From positions 118,654 to 182,653 of the forward strand of contig NZ_WHOA01000148.1 in NCBI RefSeq assembly GCF_013141715.1: 64,000 nucleotides of DNA. The letters run 5' to 3'. Under the pieces are notes generated by a model. It was not told the origin of the DNA. It made no database searches and worked only from the letters and a program-made list of their open reading frames with translations. This document shows positions 50,888-59,048 of this stretch, one piece after another (position 1 is the first letter of the stretch; each line of letters opens with the position of its first letter). This DNA comes from Paenibacillus phytorum. Lineage in GTDB: Bacteria > Bacillota > Bacilli > Paenibacillales > NBRC-103111. The position numbers were made by a program, and so were the translations under genes.

Positions 50888-51895
50888 TTACTTCCAAATA
50901 CCTTGAATAGTAGTAACATCAGCTGTACCGCCCAAATAAGGCAGTTTATACATCTCTTCTAACGTACGTAATACATTCAAATGCGTAATATGTTGATCAT
51001 ATTTCGCCGGTTTGATCATAGGTCCTACAAAGATTGTAGGGATATGATTGTCTTTGGAATTATCATCTTCGTCCCACGTTAGAATGAGCAAGCTGTTATG
51101 GCTTTGAGCCCAGGTTACATAAGGACCTATATGTTTTTTCAGCCAATCATCTGCGTCTAGAATGGTCCCGTCATGCATGTCATTATCCAAATTAGGGATG
51201 ACGAAAGAAACCGTTGGCAGTTTGTTAAAGTCTTTAGGGAATTGGTCAAAAGGTTGATTACTCTCTTTGGCAACATTGGAGAAACTCACCCATGGACTGT
51301 GTTTTCGGCCATATTGGTGATTCGTACAAGCGGTTGAACCCATCACAGGTAAATCCTCCGAGTAGCCTGCGAAAGAATAGCCTGCCTTAACTAGTTCGCT
51401 TGCCAAATTAGCTGTTTTAAATGCATGGCCGCAAGAATTATCTTTAACACCTTGGTCTGAACCGGAAAATAGGACGAAATAATTAGGCTGACTTGGATGT
51501 GTTACCGCATAGGAATGAGTGAAGAATGCACCCTGTTCAGCCAACGTATTGATATAAGGAGCTGAGGCATTGCCAATCAATTTCTCATAGGAATGATTCT
51601 CTTCTACCACTATAACAACATGGTCGGGTTTACCCCCTTCGGAAACTGCCGGATTAGGCACTTTCGATGGAGCTGAAGCCGTGGACAACGGACTAGGTGA
51701 AGGTGTTAAGGTCGGTATTGGTACTTCTTGTGCAACAGGTTTATTCGTATTTACAGGGGAAGCCTTTGGTGATGCAGCGGGAGTCGCTTTTTGAGTTTGT
51801 GGTTGGGTTGATGTCGCTACATGACCTTGATCCGGATTGGAACAAGCTGTCACCACTAGCATGAGAAGCGATACTGCCATATATGTTTTTTTCAA
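50888..51895 (-). CDS. PLC-like phosphoesterase lipoprotein
   Basis: The precursor of about 335 residues starts with TTG (AAGGGAGGACACCAA upstream) at LKKTYMAVSLLMLVVTACSN. TAC-Ser is the lipobox, and the mature N-terminus is a long Pro/Ser/Thr linker. The catalytic domain has VVIVVEENHSYEKLIGN, THPSQPNYFVLFSGSDQGV and ILTWDEDDNSKDNHIPTIFVG, the phosphoesterase (phospholipase C / acid phosphatase) family marks with their metal-binding Glu, Asn and Asp. It is membrane-anchored on the outside. An upstream ATG at 51937 lacks a binding site and overlaps the previous gene. It is the last gene of the second envelope operon. Confidence 0.85.
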   Translation of the reverse strand: MKKTYMAVSLLMLVVTACSNPDQGHVATSTQPQTQKATPAASPKASPVNTNKPVAQEVPIPTLTPSPSPLSTASAPSKVPNPAVSEGGKPDHVVIVVEENHSYEKLIGNASAPYINTLAEQGAFFTHSYAVTHPSQPNYFVLFSGSDQGVKDNSCGHAFKTANLASELVKAGYSFAGYSEDLPVMGSTACTNHQYGRKHSPWVSFSNVAKESNQPFDQFPKDFNKLPTVSFVIPNLDNDMHDGTILDADDWLKKHIGPYVTWAQSHNSLLILTWDEDDNSKDNHIPTIFVGPMIKPAKYDQHITHLNVLRTLEEMYKLPYLGGTADVTTIQGIWK

Positions 51896-51923
51896 TTGGT
51901 GTCCTCCCTTTATTCCCCTCTTA

Positions 51924-52442
51924 TCAAAGGAATGCATGAATCAAAAATAAAACAGCGAAGATTAGCCCTAATCGCAAATGCCATTTCCGATCAAGTCCTC
52001 GGGATCGAAATACCCCTGCAATCGGTACAGGTAATAGGGCAAGTCCTGCGAGCAGTCCACTGATATTAGCAAAGTCTAGCTTGATACCATATAGAAAAGC
52101 ACCCACGATATGCAAAAAAATGACGCCGATTGCAAGAATGGCGATAGGCGTATGGAATTTCCGAGTTATTCTCAAAAGGGTAATACTACTTCTTTTCAGT
52201 ATAAGCCATTGTTCCACCCATCGTCTCTGTATAATTGTTTTGAGCACATAGTACGCCAGAACGGCAAATAATAAAATTCTTGCTTGAGATCCATAGTTTT
52301 TATATAAACCTTTGAACGTGCGATCATGCCACTGTACAGATGGTGTATGGAACATTGTCCATAAACCAAAAAGTACGATCAACAGTGTAATTCCAAGACT
52401 AAGAATCACCCATTTACGGTCCTTCGCCCAGAATGTATTCAT
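51924..52442 (-). CDS. four-helix membrane protein (ferric-reductase/DUF4405-like)
   Basis: The 172-residue protein has helices at about 13-33, 56-74, 97-117 and 130-150 plus a final segment. His residues lie within or next to helices (FHTPIAILAIGVIFLHIVGAF, KWHLRLGLIFAVLFLIHAFL), as in heme-binding DUF4405 or ferric-reductase-like proteins. That link is weak. The ATG overlaps the PAP2 stop as ATGA, so it is translationally coupled. It sits between PAP2 and the phosphoesterase. Confidence 0.72.
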   Translation of the reverse strand: MNTFWAKDRKWVILSLGITLLIVLFGLWTMFHTPSVQWHDRTFKGLYKNYGSQARILLFAVLAYYVLKTIIQRRWVEQWLILKRSSITLLRITRKFHTPIAILAIGVIFLHIVGAFLYGIKLDFANISGLLAGLALLPVPIAGVFRSRGLDRKWHLRLGLIFAVLFLIHAFL

Positions 52443-53059
52443 AATTTGTTTACCGAAGATTGCGGCGCTTCGTTCCTGCGCCAAATCCTTGACTCGACAG
52501 CTTCATACCAATAGATGAATTTCGTCAACCATTTCAGTGCCAGCGACGAACGCCTAAATACCTGATTTATGAGAACCGCGGCAGTAATTCCAATTACAGC
52601 ACCTGCAATAACATCAGATGGATAATGAACCCCTGTCCATATTCTTGAGAAAGCAATACCTGCAGCTAGTACAAGCCATAACTTGCCATCTTTTCTATGG
52701 TGTATCCAAATGGATGTAGCTATTACGAAAGCGCCGATTGCATGGTCACTTGGGAAGGAGGCATTGGCCGGATGAGAGATCAGTTGAATGACATTATGTG
52801 TGACAAACGGGCGATCACGGTAGAAGAAATGCGCAAGTAGACCACTGAAAGAAACTGCCACACATGCGGATAGAAGGGATTCAGCGACCATTCTACGCTT
52901 GCCATCATGCCTAGTAAACCAATAAATGACAATCCCGATGTAAAACACGTACTCCGCATAAGAAGCTAACAAACGCATAATTGGGTTTAGAATGGGCAGG
53001 GTACTCCCGAATTGATTAATAAGTTGAAACCAATGATAATCCAACTGAGTAAAGTTCAT
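52439..53059 (-). CDS. PAP2-family phosphatase (undecaprenyl-diphosphatase-like)
   Basis: This is a 206-residue membrane protein with about six helices. The PAP2 signatures are complete: FYRDRPFV, ASFPSDHAIG and FSRIWTGVHYPSDVIAGA (Lys/Arg, Ser-His and His-Asp parts). BcrC-like enzymes recycle undecaprenyl diphosphate and give bacitracin tolerance, so this fits an envelope-stress operon under the adjacent kinase and regulator. The start at 53059 follows AAAGGA; ATGs at 53065 and 53068 are possible. Confidence 0.87.
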   Translation of the reverse strand: MNFTQLDYHWFQLINQFGSTLPILNPIMRLLASYAEYVFYIGIVIYWFTRHDGKRRMVAESLLSACVAVSFSGLLAHFFYRDRPFVTHNVIQLISHPANASFPSDHAIGAFVIATSIWIHHRKDGKLWLVLAAGIAFSRIWTGVHYPSDVIAGAVIGITAAVLINQVFRRSSLALKWLTKFIYWYEAVESRIWRRNEAPQSSVNKL

Positions 53060-53151
53060 CTTCATCATTCCTTTATTTATACTGAATGCTCTAAAAAGAA
53101 GCATTTACATTGACTTTACATGATGAAGATGAGAACAAAATGAGAAATGTA

Positions 53152-54570
53152 CTATTTGATAATTTGATTCATAGGTAATTTTATTATAACTGTGGTCCCT
53201 TCGTTTTCCTTGCTTCGGATGGTTATTTCCCCCTGATACTTGTGTACGAATTGCTTGGCAATGGACAACCCCAGCCCTGTACCCGCAATCTCTCGATTTC
53301 TTGCTTTATCAACACGATAGAACCGATCAAATACATAAGGCAATTCGTCTTGCGGAATGCCTATTCCATGATCTTCTATGGTAATTTGCACTTCATTTAT
53401 CAATCGTTGTCCCACAATAACGATCCTTCTATCATGCATGGTGTATTTAACCGCGTTATCCAGAATGATCAGAAGAATTTGCTCCAGGTGCAGCGGGCTT
53501 ATGGATACCAGGGCATCCCTCATTTTCTCCGTATTCACTTGAAATACAAATTCAGGATTGAGAACCTCAAATCTTTTGAGCGTCTCTTGGATAACGGGTT
53601 CGATTTGAACGGGCTCATTGATTTCAGAATCGAGGTGAGTTTCTACCATTGTTAGGGTCAGAAGTTCTTCGACGATCCCTTTCAAGCGCCTTGTCTCTTG
53701 TAGTGAAGCTTGCAAGGATTCATCTAAGACTTCAGGATTCGATTTACCCCAGCGATTTAAGAGGGACAAGTGACCTTCCAATATCGTGATTGGTGTTCTC
53801 AGCTCATGCGAGGCATCCTCAACAAATTGCTTTTGTTGGCGAAAGGAGACTTCCAGCTGATTCATCAATTCATTAAATAGCTGCGCTAAACTGGATAATT
53901 CATCTCCATTTTCTATGTTGCTAACGCGCTCCGTCAGTCCTTTCTCCTTCACACTTCGAATTGTAGCTGACAATGCCCGAATTGGGCGCATCAACTGCCT
54001 CGCGATAGCTAAGCCACTAATTGCACTTATGAAAACAGCCAATACCCCACCGATCAGCATTACCCAAAATAACGTCTGACTAAAATGATCGAACGTTTCT
54101 AGATTACTTGCGAACTCTAAGGTTCCAACAAACTGGGTCGTTATGAATGGACTCCTATAAATGAGAATGTGATCTTCCTGGTGGGTAGTATCATATAATT
54201 CTGGTGCTGCCACTGTCCTAGGTGTAACCCAATTTTCATCAAAATGATTCGATACCGTCAGGAGTGGCTCTCCATTCTTTCCGATAATGCGTACTAATTG
54301 ATTTTTTCCAATCATTTTTTCTATGTAGGGTCGAGCTTCCGTTATCAGCAAGGCATCCATAGTATTGGATTTTTCATGTAAAAAGTCTTGAAGCTGCGCC
54401 ATACTAACTTGAATTTTGTCTTTCTCTTGATTCATCATCCACTGCTTGAGAACTAAATATTGGGAGAAATTATAGGTTGCAAATAACAGGAAGATGAGTG
54501 TAGTTGCTCCTAACATGAGCTTCCATTTGATGGGGAGTTGTCGAATTAAACGAGTTAATCGTTCCATCAT
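53152..54570 (-). CDS. sensor histidine kinase
   Basis: The 472-residue kinase has helices at about 15-35 and 167-190, an extracytoplasmic domain of about 130 residues, HAMP (RQLMRPIRALSATIRSVKEKGL), the phosphoacceptor region VEDASHELRTPITILEGHLSLLNRW, and HATPase motifs (ILDNAVKYT, DHGIGIP, GTGLGLSIAKQFVHKYQG). It overlaps the response-regulator gene by 4 bp. It presumably reports on envelope state and controls PAP2 and the phosphoesterase downstream. Confidence 0.9.
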   Translation of the reverse strand: MMERLTRLIRQLPIKWKLMLGATTLIFLLFATYNFSQYLVLKQWMMNQEKDKIQVSMAQLQDFLHEKSNTMDALLITEARPYIEKMIGKNQLVRIIGKNGEPLLTVSNHFDENWVTPRTVAAPELYDTTHQEDHILIYRSPFITTQFVGTLEFASNLETFDHFSQTLFWVMLIGGVLAVFISAISGLAIARQLMRPIRALSATIRSVKEKGLTERVSNIENGDELSSLAQLFNELMNQLEVSFRQQKQFVEDASHELRTPITILEGHLSLLNRWGKSNPEVLDESLQASLQETRRLKGIVEELLTLTMVETHLDSEINEPVQIEPVIQETLKRFEVLNPEFVFQVNTEKMRDALVSISPLHLEQILLIILDNAVKYTMHDRRIVIVGQRLINEVQITIEDHGIGIPQDELPYVFDRFYRVDKARNREIAGTGLGLSIAKQFVHKYQGEITIRSKENEGTTVIIKLPMNQIIK

Positions 54571-55241
54571 CGCATCACGTATCCAATTCCCCGAACCGTT
54601 TGAATACAGCTATTCTCGCCAGCTTGATCTAACTTATTCCTCAAATACCTTACATAAACATCGACTACATTCGTCTCCACTAACGAATCATATCCCCATA
54701 CATGATCCAAAAGCATATCGCGCGTCAGCACGAGATTATGGTTTTTCATGAACATCACTAATAAGTCGAACTCACGTTTAGTAAGCTCAACGATTTGCTT
54801 GTCTTTATAAACCATCCGGGCATCCATATCGACATCAATATGTTGAAAAGAAAGCATAGCATGCGAGTCTTTTCCATCGAGTTCGATACGACGGAAAATA
54901 GCCCTTATCCTAGCCAATAATTCCTCAATGGCAAAAGGTTTGGGCATATAATCATCGGCACCACTATCTAAGCCTGATACACGATCGACAACACTATCTC
55001 TTGCTGTTAGCATGAGAATTGGGGTCTTCTTCGCTGCACGAATACGGCGACAAACCTCAATTCCGTTCAGCTCTGGCAGCATAATATCTAACAATATCAA
55101 GTCCCAATGATCTTGAAGGGCTAATGCTAATCCGGTTTTTCCATCGTAAGCTGTCTGTACTTCGAAGGATTCGTGCTCCAGCTCCAGTTGAATAAAACGA
55201 ACTAGGTTTTTTTCGTCTTCTATAATTAATACCCGTTTCAT
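54567..55241 (-). CDS. OmpR/PhoB-family response regulator
   Basis: The 224-residue protein has a receiver domain (VLIIEDEKNLVRFI, acceptor Asp in DLILLDIMLPELNG, Lys in MPKPFAIEELLARI) and a winged-helix output domain (LTKREFDLLVMFMKNH, VDVYVRYLRNKLDQ, VRGIGYVMR). GGGAGATATCG precedes the ATG. It is the first gene of the second envelope operon (regulator, kinase, PAP2, membrane protein, phosphoesterase). Confidence 0.92.
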   Translation of the reverse strand: MKRVLIIEDEKNLVRFIQLELEHESFEVQTAYDGKTGLALALQDHWDLILLDIMLPELNGIEVCRRIRAAKKTPILMLTARDSVVDRVSGLDSGADDYMPKPFAIEELLARIRAIFRRIELDGKDSHAMLSFQHIDVDMDARMVYKDKQIVELTKREFDLLVMFMKNHNLVLTRDMLLDHVWGYDSLVETNVVDVYVRYLRNKLDQAGENSCIQTVRGIGYVMR

Positions 55242-55358
55242 CGATATCTCCCTTGTCTCGTTAATCCTCTAAGTATAAGCTATTTAGATGAGAAATGAAT
55301 GAGAATTTCCCTGTAAACCAGTCACTACATAGTTTGAAGAACTGGATATTTTCTTATT

Positions 55359-55383
55359 CAAAAGCCCCAGAAAACTGGGGCGA
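55359..55383 (-). terminator. terminator of the YheC/D gene
   Basis: GCCCCAG pairs with CTGGGGC around AAAA. On the minus strand it is followed by TTTTGAATAAG. Confidence 0.8.
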
Positions 55384-55396
55384 ATTTATCATGCAG

Positions 55397-56452
55397 TTAA
55401 TTGGATTGATTCAAAAGAAACTTTGCATATCGCATTGGTGTTTCATATGTGCGATAAAAAGTCGTTTCTAAGCCTGCTTTTTTAAAGGTATAGCGTTGGT
55501 CTCTGCCGTTTACTTCGATCAATTTGATGCGGCCATCCTGATCAACGCCCACATCTAATCCGATATCAGCCATATGAGGCAATTTAACGCCAATATATTG
55601 GGCAATTGCCAGAGATACTTGCTGTAATTCTTGCTTCATTTGGGCGGAATTAAAACTACTGGACTCAAACAGCTGCTCGCACCGTTTAACTTTCCCTCCC
55701 TTTGCCACATTAGTCACATGACGGCCTGAAGCTGCGACTTTCCCAATCATACCTGTAACTTGCCATTGCCCACTACCTCCACGTTGAACCGATACACGTA
55801 GATCATAAGGCCTTTCCTTATAAGTTGCTAACTGGATTGCTTCCTGAATCATGTAATTTTGTTTACCCACTTTCTTCGCAATGAAAGAAATTACTTGCTT
55901 CTTGGATACAAGCTTTGGTTTTCCTTTCATCCAATACAGATTCCACCCCCCACTCTCCTGCCTGGATATTTTAATAATCCCGTCACCTATACTGCTGTTT
56001 GTTGGCTTGATGAACAGCGAGGAGTACTTCTTCATGGAGTCTTCTAATTTTTCCCGCGAATATTTAATAGAATCAGGCAGATACTTACGCAGCGAATGGT
56101 TGGCGTATAAGAGTTGATGTATGCGATGTTTGTCGTAACGATTTTGCCTATTGAAAACGATGCTCGATTGGGAAAGCTCTTTTAACTTTTTTCTTAAATA
56201 GGGAGATAAGCTAATGGCTCGGTTATGTGTCACACGAGGAATAGAACGTCTAACAAGCCTATACGCATTATTTTCATAGTAATAACCCAAAGCAGATTTA
56301 CCGTTTACACGCTGTAAACACATATAAAAAGGCCTTAATCCAAGCATCTTTCCTGCTTTGTTATACAGGGCTAAGCGTTCATTTCCTGTTCTTCCTCTTG
56401 CAATACCCAAATAAGTTTCCAAGTCCAATAGGACACCTACCGTAGTACGCAT
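55397..56452 (-). CDS. YheC/YheD-family ATP-grasp protein
   Basis: The 351-residue protein has the YheC/D layout: an N-terminal domain TVGVLLDLETYLGIARG then LYNKAGKMLGLRPFYM, and a C-terminal ATP-grasp half. The latter carries SSLFIKPTNSSIGDGIIKISRQ (Lys and glycine loop), YDLRVSVQRGGSGQWQVTGMIGKVAASGRHVTN and MADIGLDVGVDQDGRIKLIEVNGRDQR (metal-binding Glu-Asn). These proteins are linked with endospore coat formation in Bacilli. It differs from the shorter copy at 42252 in keeping the N-terminal domain. RBS GGCGGTGATTCG. Confidence 0.85.
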   Translation of the reverse strand: MRTTVGVLLDLETYLGIARGRTGNERLALYNKAGKMLGLRPFYMCLQRVNGKSALGYYYENNAYRLVRRSIPRVTHNRAISLSPYLRKKLKELSQSSIVFNRQNRYDKHRIHQLLYANHSLRKYLPDSIKYSREKLEDSMKKYSSLFIKPTNSSIGDGIIKISRQESGGWNLYWMKGKPKLVSKKQVISFIAKKVGKQNYMIQEAIQLATYKERPYDLRVSVQRGGSGQWQVTGMIGKVAASGRHVTNVAKGGKVKRCEQLFESSSFNSAQMKQELQQVSLAIAQYIGVKLPHMADIGLDVGVDQDGRIKLIEVNGRDQRYTFKKAGLETTFYRTYETPMRYAKFLLNQSN

Positions 56453-56618
56453 CGAATCACCGCCATTCGAATAATAGAACTATGATAGTGTATGTCCCTC
56501 TTACTCTTGCAAACACGGTGGATACCTAAACAATCTAAGTAAAAGACACATTTTAAGTGAAGGGATTATTTACCATATGTCGAATTTATCCAAGGAGTAT
56601 GATTAAAGGAGGGCACGT

Positions 56619-57719
56619 ATGTCAAAGCGCGTTCAACTGCTTGTCGGCACCAATAAAGGCATTTTCATTTATTCCTCAACGACTGAAAGACGGAACTGGT
56701 CCATGCAAGGACCTTTTTTACCAGGATGGGAAGCTTATAGTGTTCTTGGGGATACACGAACAGTAAGTACGTTGTATGCCGGAACATCTCATGCCGCTTA
56801 TGGAGCAACCATACGTGTGTCCAGCAATGGCGGTGAAACGTGGGAACAGATTGCGGATAGTCCAAGGTACTCTGAGGAGAGCGGTTTTTCACTAAACCGT
56901 ATTTGGCAGTTGGTGCCTGGTCTTGCGTCTCAGCCCGAAACTCTTTTTGCGGGTGTCGAAGAAGCGGGATTATTCGTTAGCCGCGATAGCGGTCAGACAT
57001 GGCAAGAGTTAGATGGTTTAACGAAGCACCCCACACGTCCGGAGTGGTTTCCCGGAGCCGGCGGTATGTGCTTGCATACCATTCTCATCGATCCAAGGAA
57101 TTCGCAGCGCATGTGGATCGGAATATCCGCTGTCGGTGTCTTCCGTACACTTGATGGAGGGATTAGCTGGAAGCCCTGTAACAACGGACTGAACCGAATA
57201 CCAACAGGTCAGCCTGATGAGCGTGTCGGATACTGTGTGCACAAGATGGTGCTCGACCCAGAAAACTCCGATGTTCTCTATATGCAGGAGCATAGTGGGG
57301 TGTTCAAATCCATCGACGGCGCTGACAGCTGGTATCCTATCGAGGAAGGCCTCACACTACGTGACGGCGATGCCCCGTTTGGTTTCCCGATTAGCATTTC
57401 ACCAACAGGTGATTTATTTCTTATCCCGCTGGAAAGCAGCGAACAACGCTCTATGCGTGACGGCAAGTTAATTGTTTACAGAATGGCACGCGGTGAAGAT
57501 ACCTGGAAGCCTATAGGGGATGTTCTCCCAGAAGAAGAACGACATGTCAGCGTACTGCGAGATGCAATGGCTGTGGATGCTCTTGAGCCTTATGGGCTTT
57601 ATTTTGGAACAACCTCAGGCGAAATTTACTGCTCATTGGATCGTGGAGAAAGCTGGGAACGCCTTCCAGGACAGTTATCACGAATCCTAACTGTGAAGCC
57701 AATGATTTTGGAGGACTAG
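56619..57719 (+). CDS. Asp-box (BNR) beta-propeller protein
   Basis: The 366-residue soluble protein begins VQLLVGTNKGIFIY and contains five Asp-box motifs: SSNGGETW, SRDSGQTW, TLDGGISW, SIDGADSW and SLDRGESW, spaced about 50-80 residues apart. They mark blades of a beta propeller of the sialidase/VPS10-like superfamily. There is no signal peptide, so it is cytosolic. No sialidase catalytic residues were recognised. The gene is followed after one base by a MoaD/ThiS-like gene. The pair is probably functionally linked (see findings). TAAAGGAGGGCACGT precedes the ATG. Confidence 0.85.
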   Translation: MSKRVQLLVGTNKGIFIYSSTTERRNWSMQGPFLPGWEAYSVLGDTRTVSTLYAGTSHAAYGATIRVSSNGGETWEQIADSPRYSEESGFSLNRIWQLVPGLASQPETLFAGVEEAGLFVSRDSGQTWQELDGLTKHPTRPEWFPGAGGMCLHTILIDPRNSQRMWIGISAVGVFRTLDGGISWKPCNNGLNRIPTGQPDERVGYCVHKMVLDPENSDVLYMQEHSGVFKSIDGADSWYPIEEGLTLRDGDAPFGFPISISPTGDLFLIPLESSEQRSMRDGKLIVYRMARGEDTWKPIGDVLPEEERHVSVLRDAMAVDALEPYGLYFGTTSGEIYCSLDRGESWERLPGQLSRILTVKPMILED

Positions 57720-57720
57720 C

Positions 57721-57996
57721 ATGCTTATTACCGTCAGCGTCCCCTCCTTGCTGCGTGATTGCACAGGGGGAAACGTCAAATTTCAATTGGATGCGCTTAC
57801 GTTACAGGAAGCACTAAATCAACTTATATCAAGCTATCCCCTGCTGCGCGTTCATCTTTGGACCGAAACCGGACAAGTCCGAAAGCATGTCCTGCTCTAT
57901 TACAATGATACGAATATCGCATGGCTGGATGACTTAAATTTAACGCTGCAGCAAGGTGATCAGCTCATCGTTTTCCAGGCTGTCTCCGGCGGGTAA
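57721..57996 (+). CDS. MoaD/ThiS-like ubiquitin-fold protein
   Basis: The 91-residue protein has the beta-grasp pattern LITVSVPSLLRDCTGGNVKFQLDALTLQEALNQLISSYP. It ends in VFQAVSGG; the free diglycine tail can be adenylated and thiocarboxylated as in MoaD and ThiS. It is cotranscribed with the propeller gene (start 1 bp after its stop, GGAGGACTAGC). No MoaE, MoeB or ThiF is nearby, so the partner and target are unknown; it could serve sulfur transfer or protein conjugation. Confidence 0.83.
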   Translation: MLITVSVPSLLRDCTGGNVKFQLDALTLQEALNQLISSYPLLRVHLWTETGQVRKHVLLYYNDTNIAWLDDLNLTLQQGDQLIVFQAVSGG

Positions 57997-58020
57997 AGCA
58001 GGACTTTGCCAAGTCAAAGG

Positions 58021-58518
58021 TTAAGCTTTACTGTCATAATAGAAATGCTTCGCATGAATGCTATCACCGAGCTCGATGATGCCGTAGGAATATTGCGGCT
58101 GCCTTCTTTTATCCGTAGGCGAGCCTGGGTTAAACATGAGAATTCCGTTAATCGTTTGCTGGTATGGAACATGGGAATGTCCGAAGATGACGATATCCGG
58201 CCGCTCGGCCTGGAACGCTTCTCGGGCTCTTTCCTCTGTCGTTTTGCGAAAGCCGTCTCCATGGATAAGACCAATTCGGTAGTCGCCGAGTGTCAGTATT
58301 TTCCTCAAGCCGAATCGTTCAATGATGTCAGATCCGTCATTGTTACCGGCTACAGATTCACAGGGTGCGATTCGCTCAACCAATTCAACAACGTGCTCAC
58401 TCACCCAATCTCCGGCATGAATAATAAGATCTACACCTTGTAAACCTGCAATTAAGGCATCAGGTAATTTTTGAACCCGAGGTGATAAATGAGTATCCGA
58501 AATCACACCAATCCGCAT
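58021..58518 (-). CDS. metallophosphoesterase (YfcE/MJ0936-like)
   Basis: The 165-residue calcineurin-type phosphodiesterase has all metal motifs in order: SDTHLS (DxH), IIHAGDW, AGNNDG, LIHGDGF and FGHSHVPY. Closest in layout to the small bacterial phosphodiesterases YfcE and YsnB. Substrate is unknown. The ATG at 58518 follows GAAGGAGTGGTCCAT. It is close to the DUF1904 gene (58560) on the same strand and probably cotranscribed. Confidence 0.87.
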   Translation of the reverse strand: MRIGVISDTHLSPRVQKLPDALIAGLQGVDLIIHAGDWVSEHVVELVERIAPCESVAGNNDGSDIIERFGLRKILTLGDYRIGLIHGDGFRKTTEERAREAFQAERPDIVIFGHSHVPYQQTINGILMFNPGSPTDKRRQPQYSYGIIELGDSIHAKHFYYDSKA

Positions 58519-58559
58519 ATGGACCACTCCTTCGTAAAATCTGTTAGCTATGAATTCGC

Positions 58560-58886
58560 TCAAATTAACTTCCCGTTCCAGTAGTAGCTGTCCTCCCGGT
58601 ATACCCGAAAAGCGATCTCCACCTCAGGAATGCCTAGCGAAAGAACGTGTTTGGTCAGCACGCTAGCATACTCGTCACGTGTTTCTTGCCCTCTCTCGAA
58701 CCAACCTACTTCAATAAAAGGGTATGTATGGACTTGCTTTCCTTCAAATATAGAGACTGTGGGGAGACATTCCAGCATAAAATTGTCCGTTCCGCACGAG
58801 CATACTTGAGCTAGTTCTTCAATTAACGCCGTACTAATGGATTGAATTTGAGGAACACTAATTCCTCTAAAGATCATTTGGGGCAT
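58560..58886 (-). CDS. DUF1904-family protein (tautomerase-like fold)
   Basis: The 108-residue protein has the family pattern PQMIFRGISVPQIQSISTALIEELAQVCSC, then FIEVGWFERGQETRDEYASVLTKHVLSLGIPEVEIAFRVY. DUF1904 resembles the 4-oxalocrotonate tautomerase/MIF fold, but an N-terminal Pro after Met is the only shared catalytic hint here (MPQ). Function unknown. Start ATG 58886 after AAAGGAGCGTTACCT. Confidence 0.8.
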   Translation of the reverse strand: MPQMIFRGISVPQIQSISTALIEELAQVCSCGTDNFMLECLPTVSIFEGKQVHTYPFIEVGWFERGQETRDEYASVLTKHVLSLGIPEVEIAFRVYREDSYYWNGKLI

Positions 58887-59048
58887 AGGTAACGCTCCTT
58901 TGTATTTTCTTAGAAGACTGTTAGCTGCATGCGCAGAGTTAAAAGTAGTGTAGACACTACAGGTCTTATTGTAGCATATTCGATGTTTACCGGGCAGTTT
59001 GATACAATATAATCATACGAGCTTGATTACGCCAAGGGGGACAACAAT

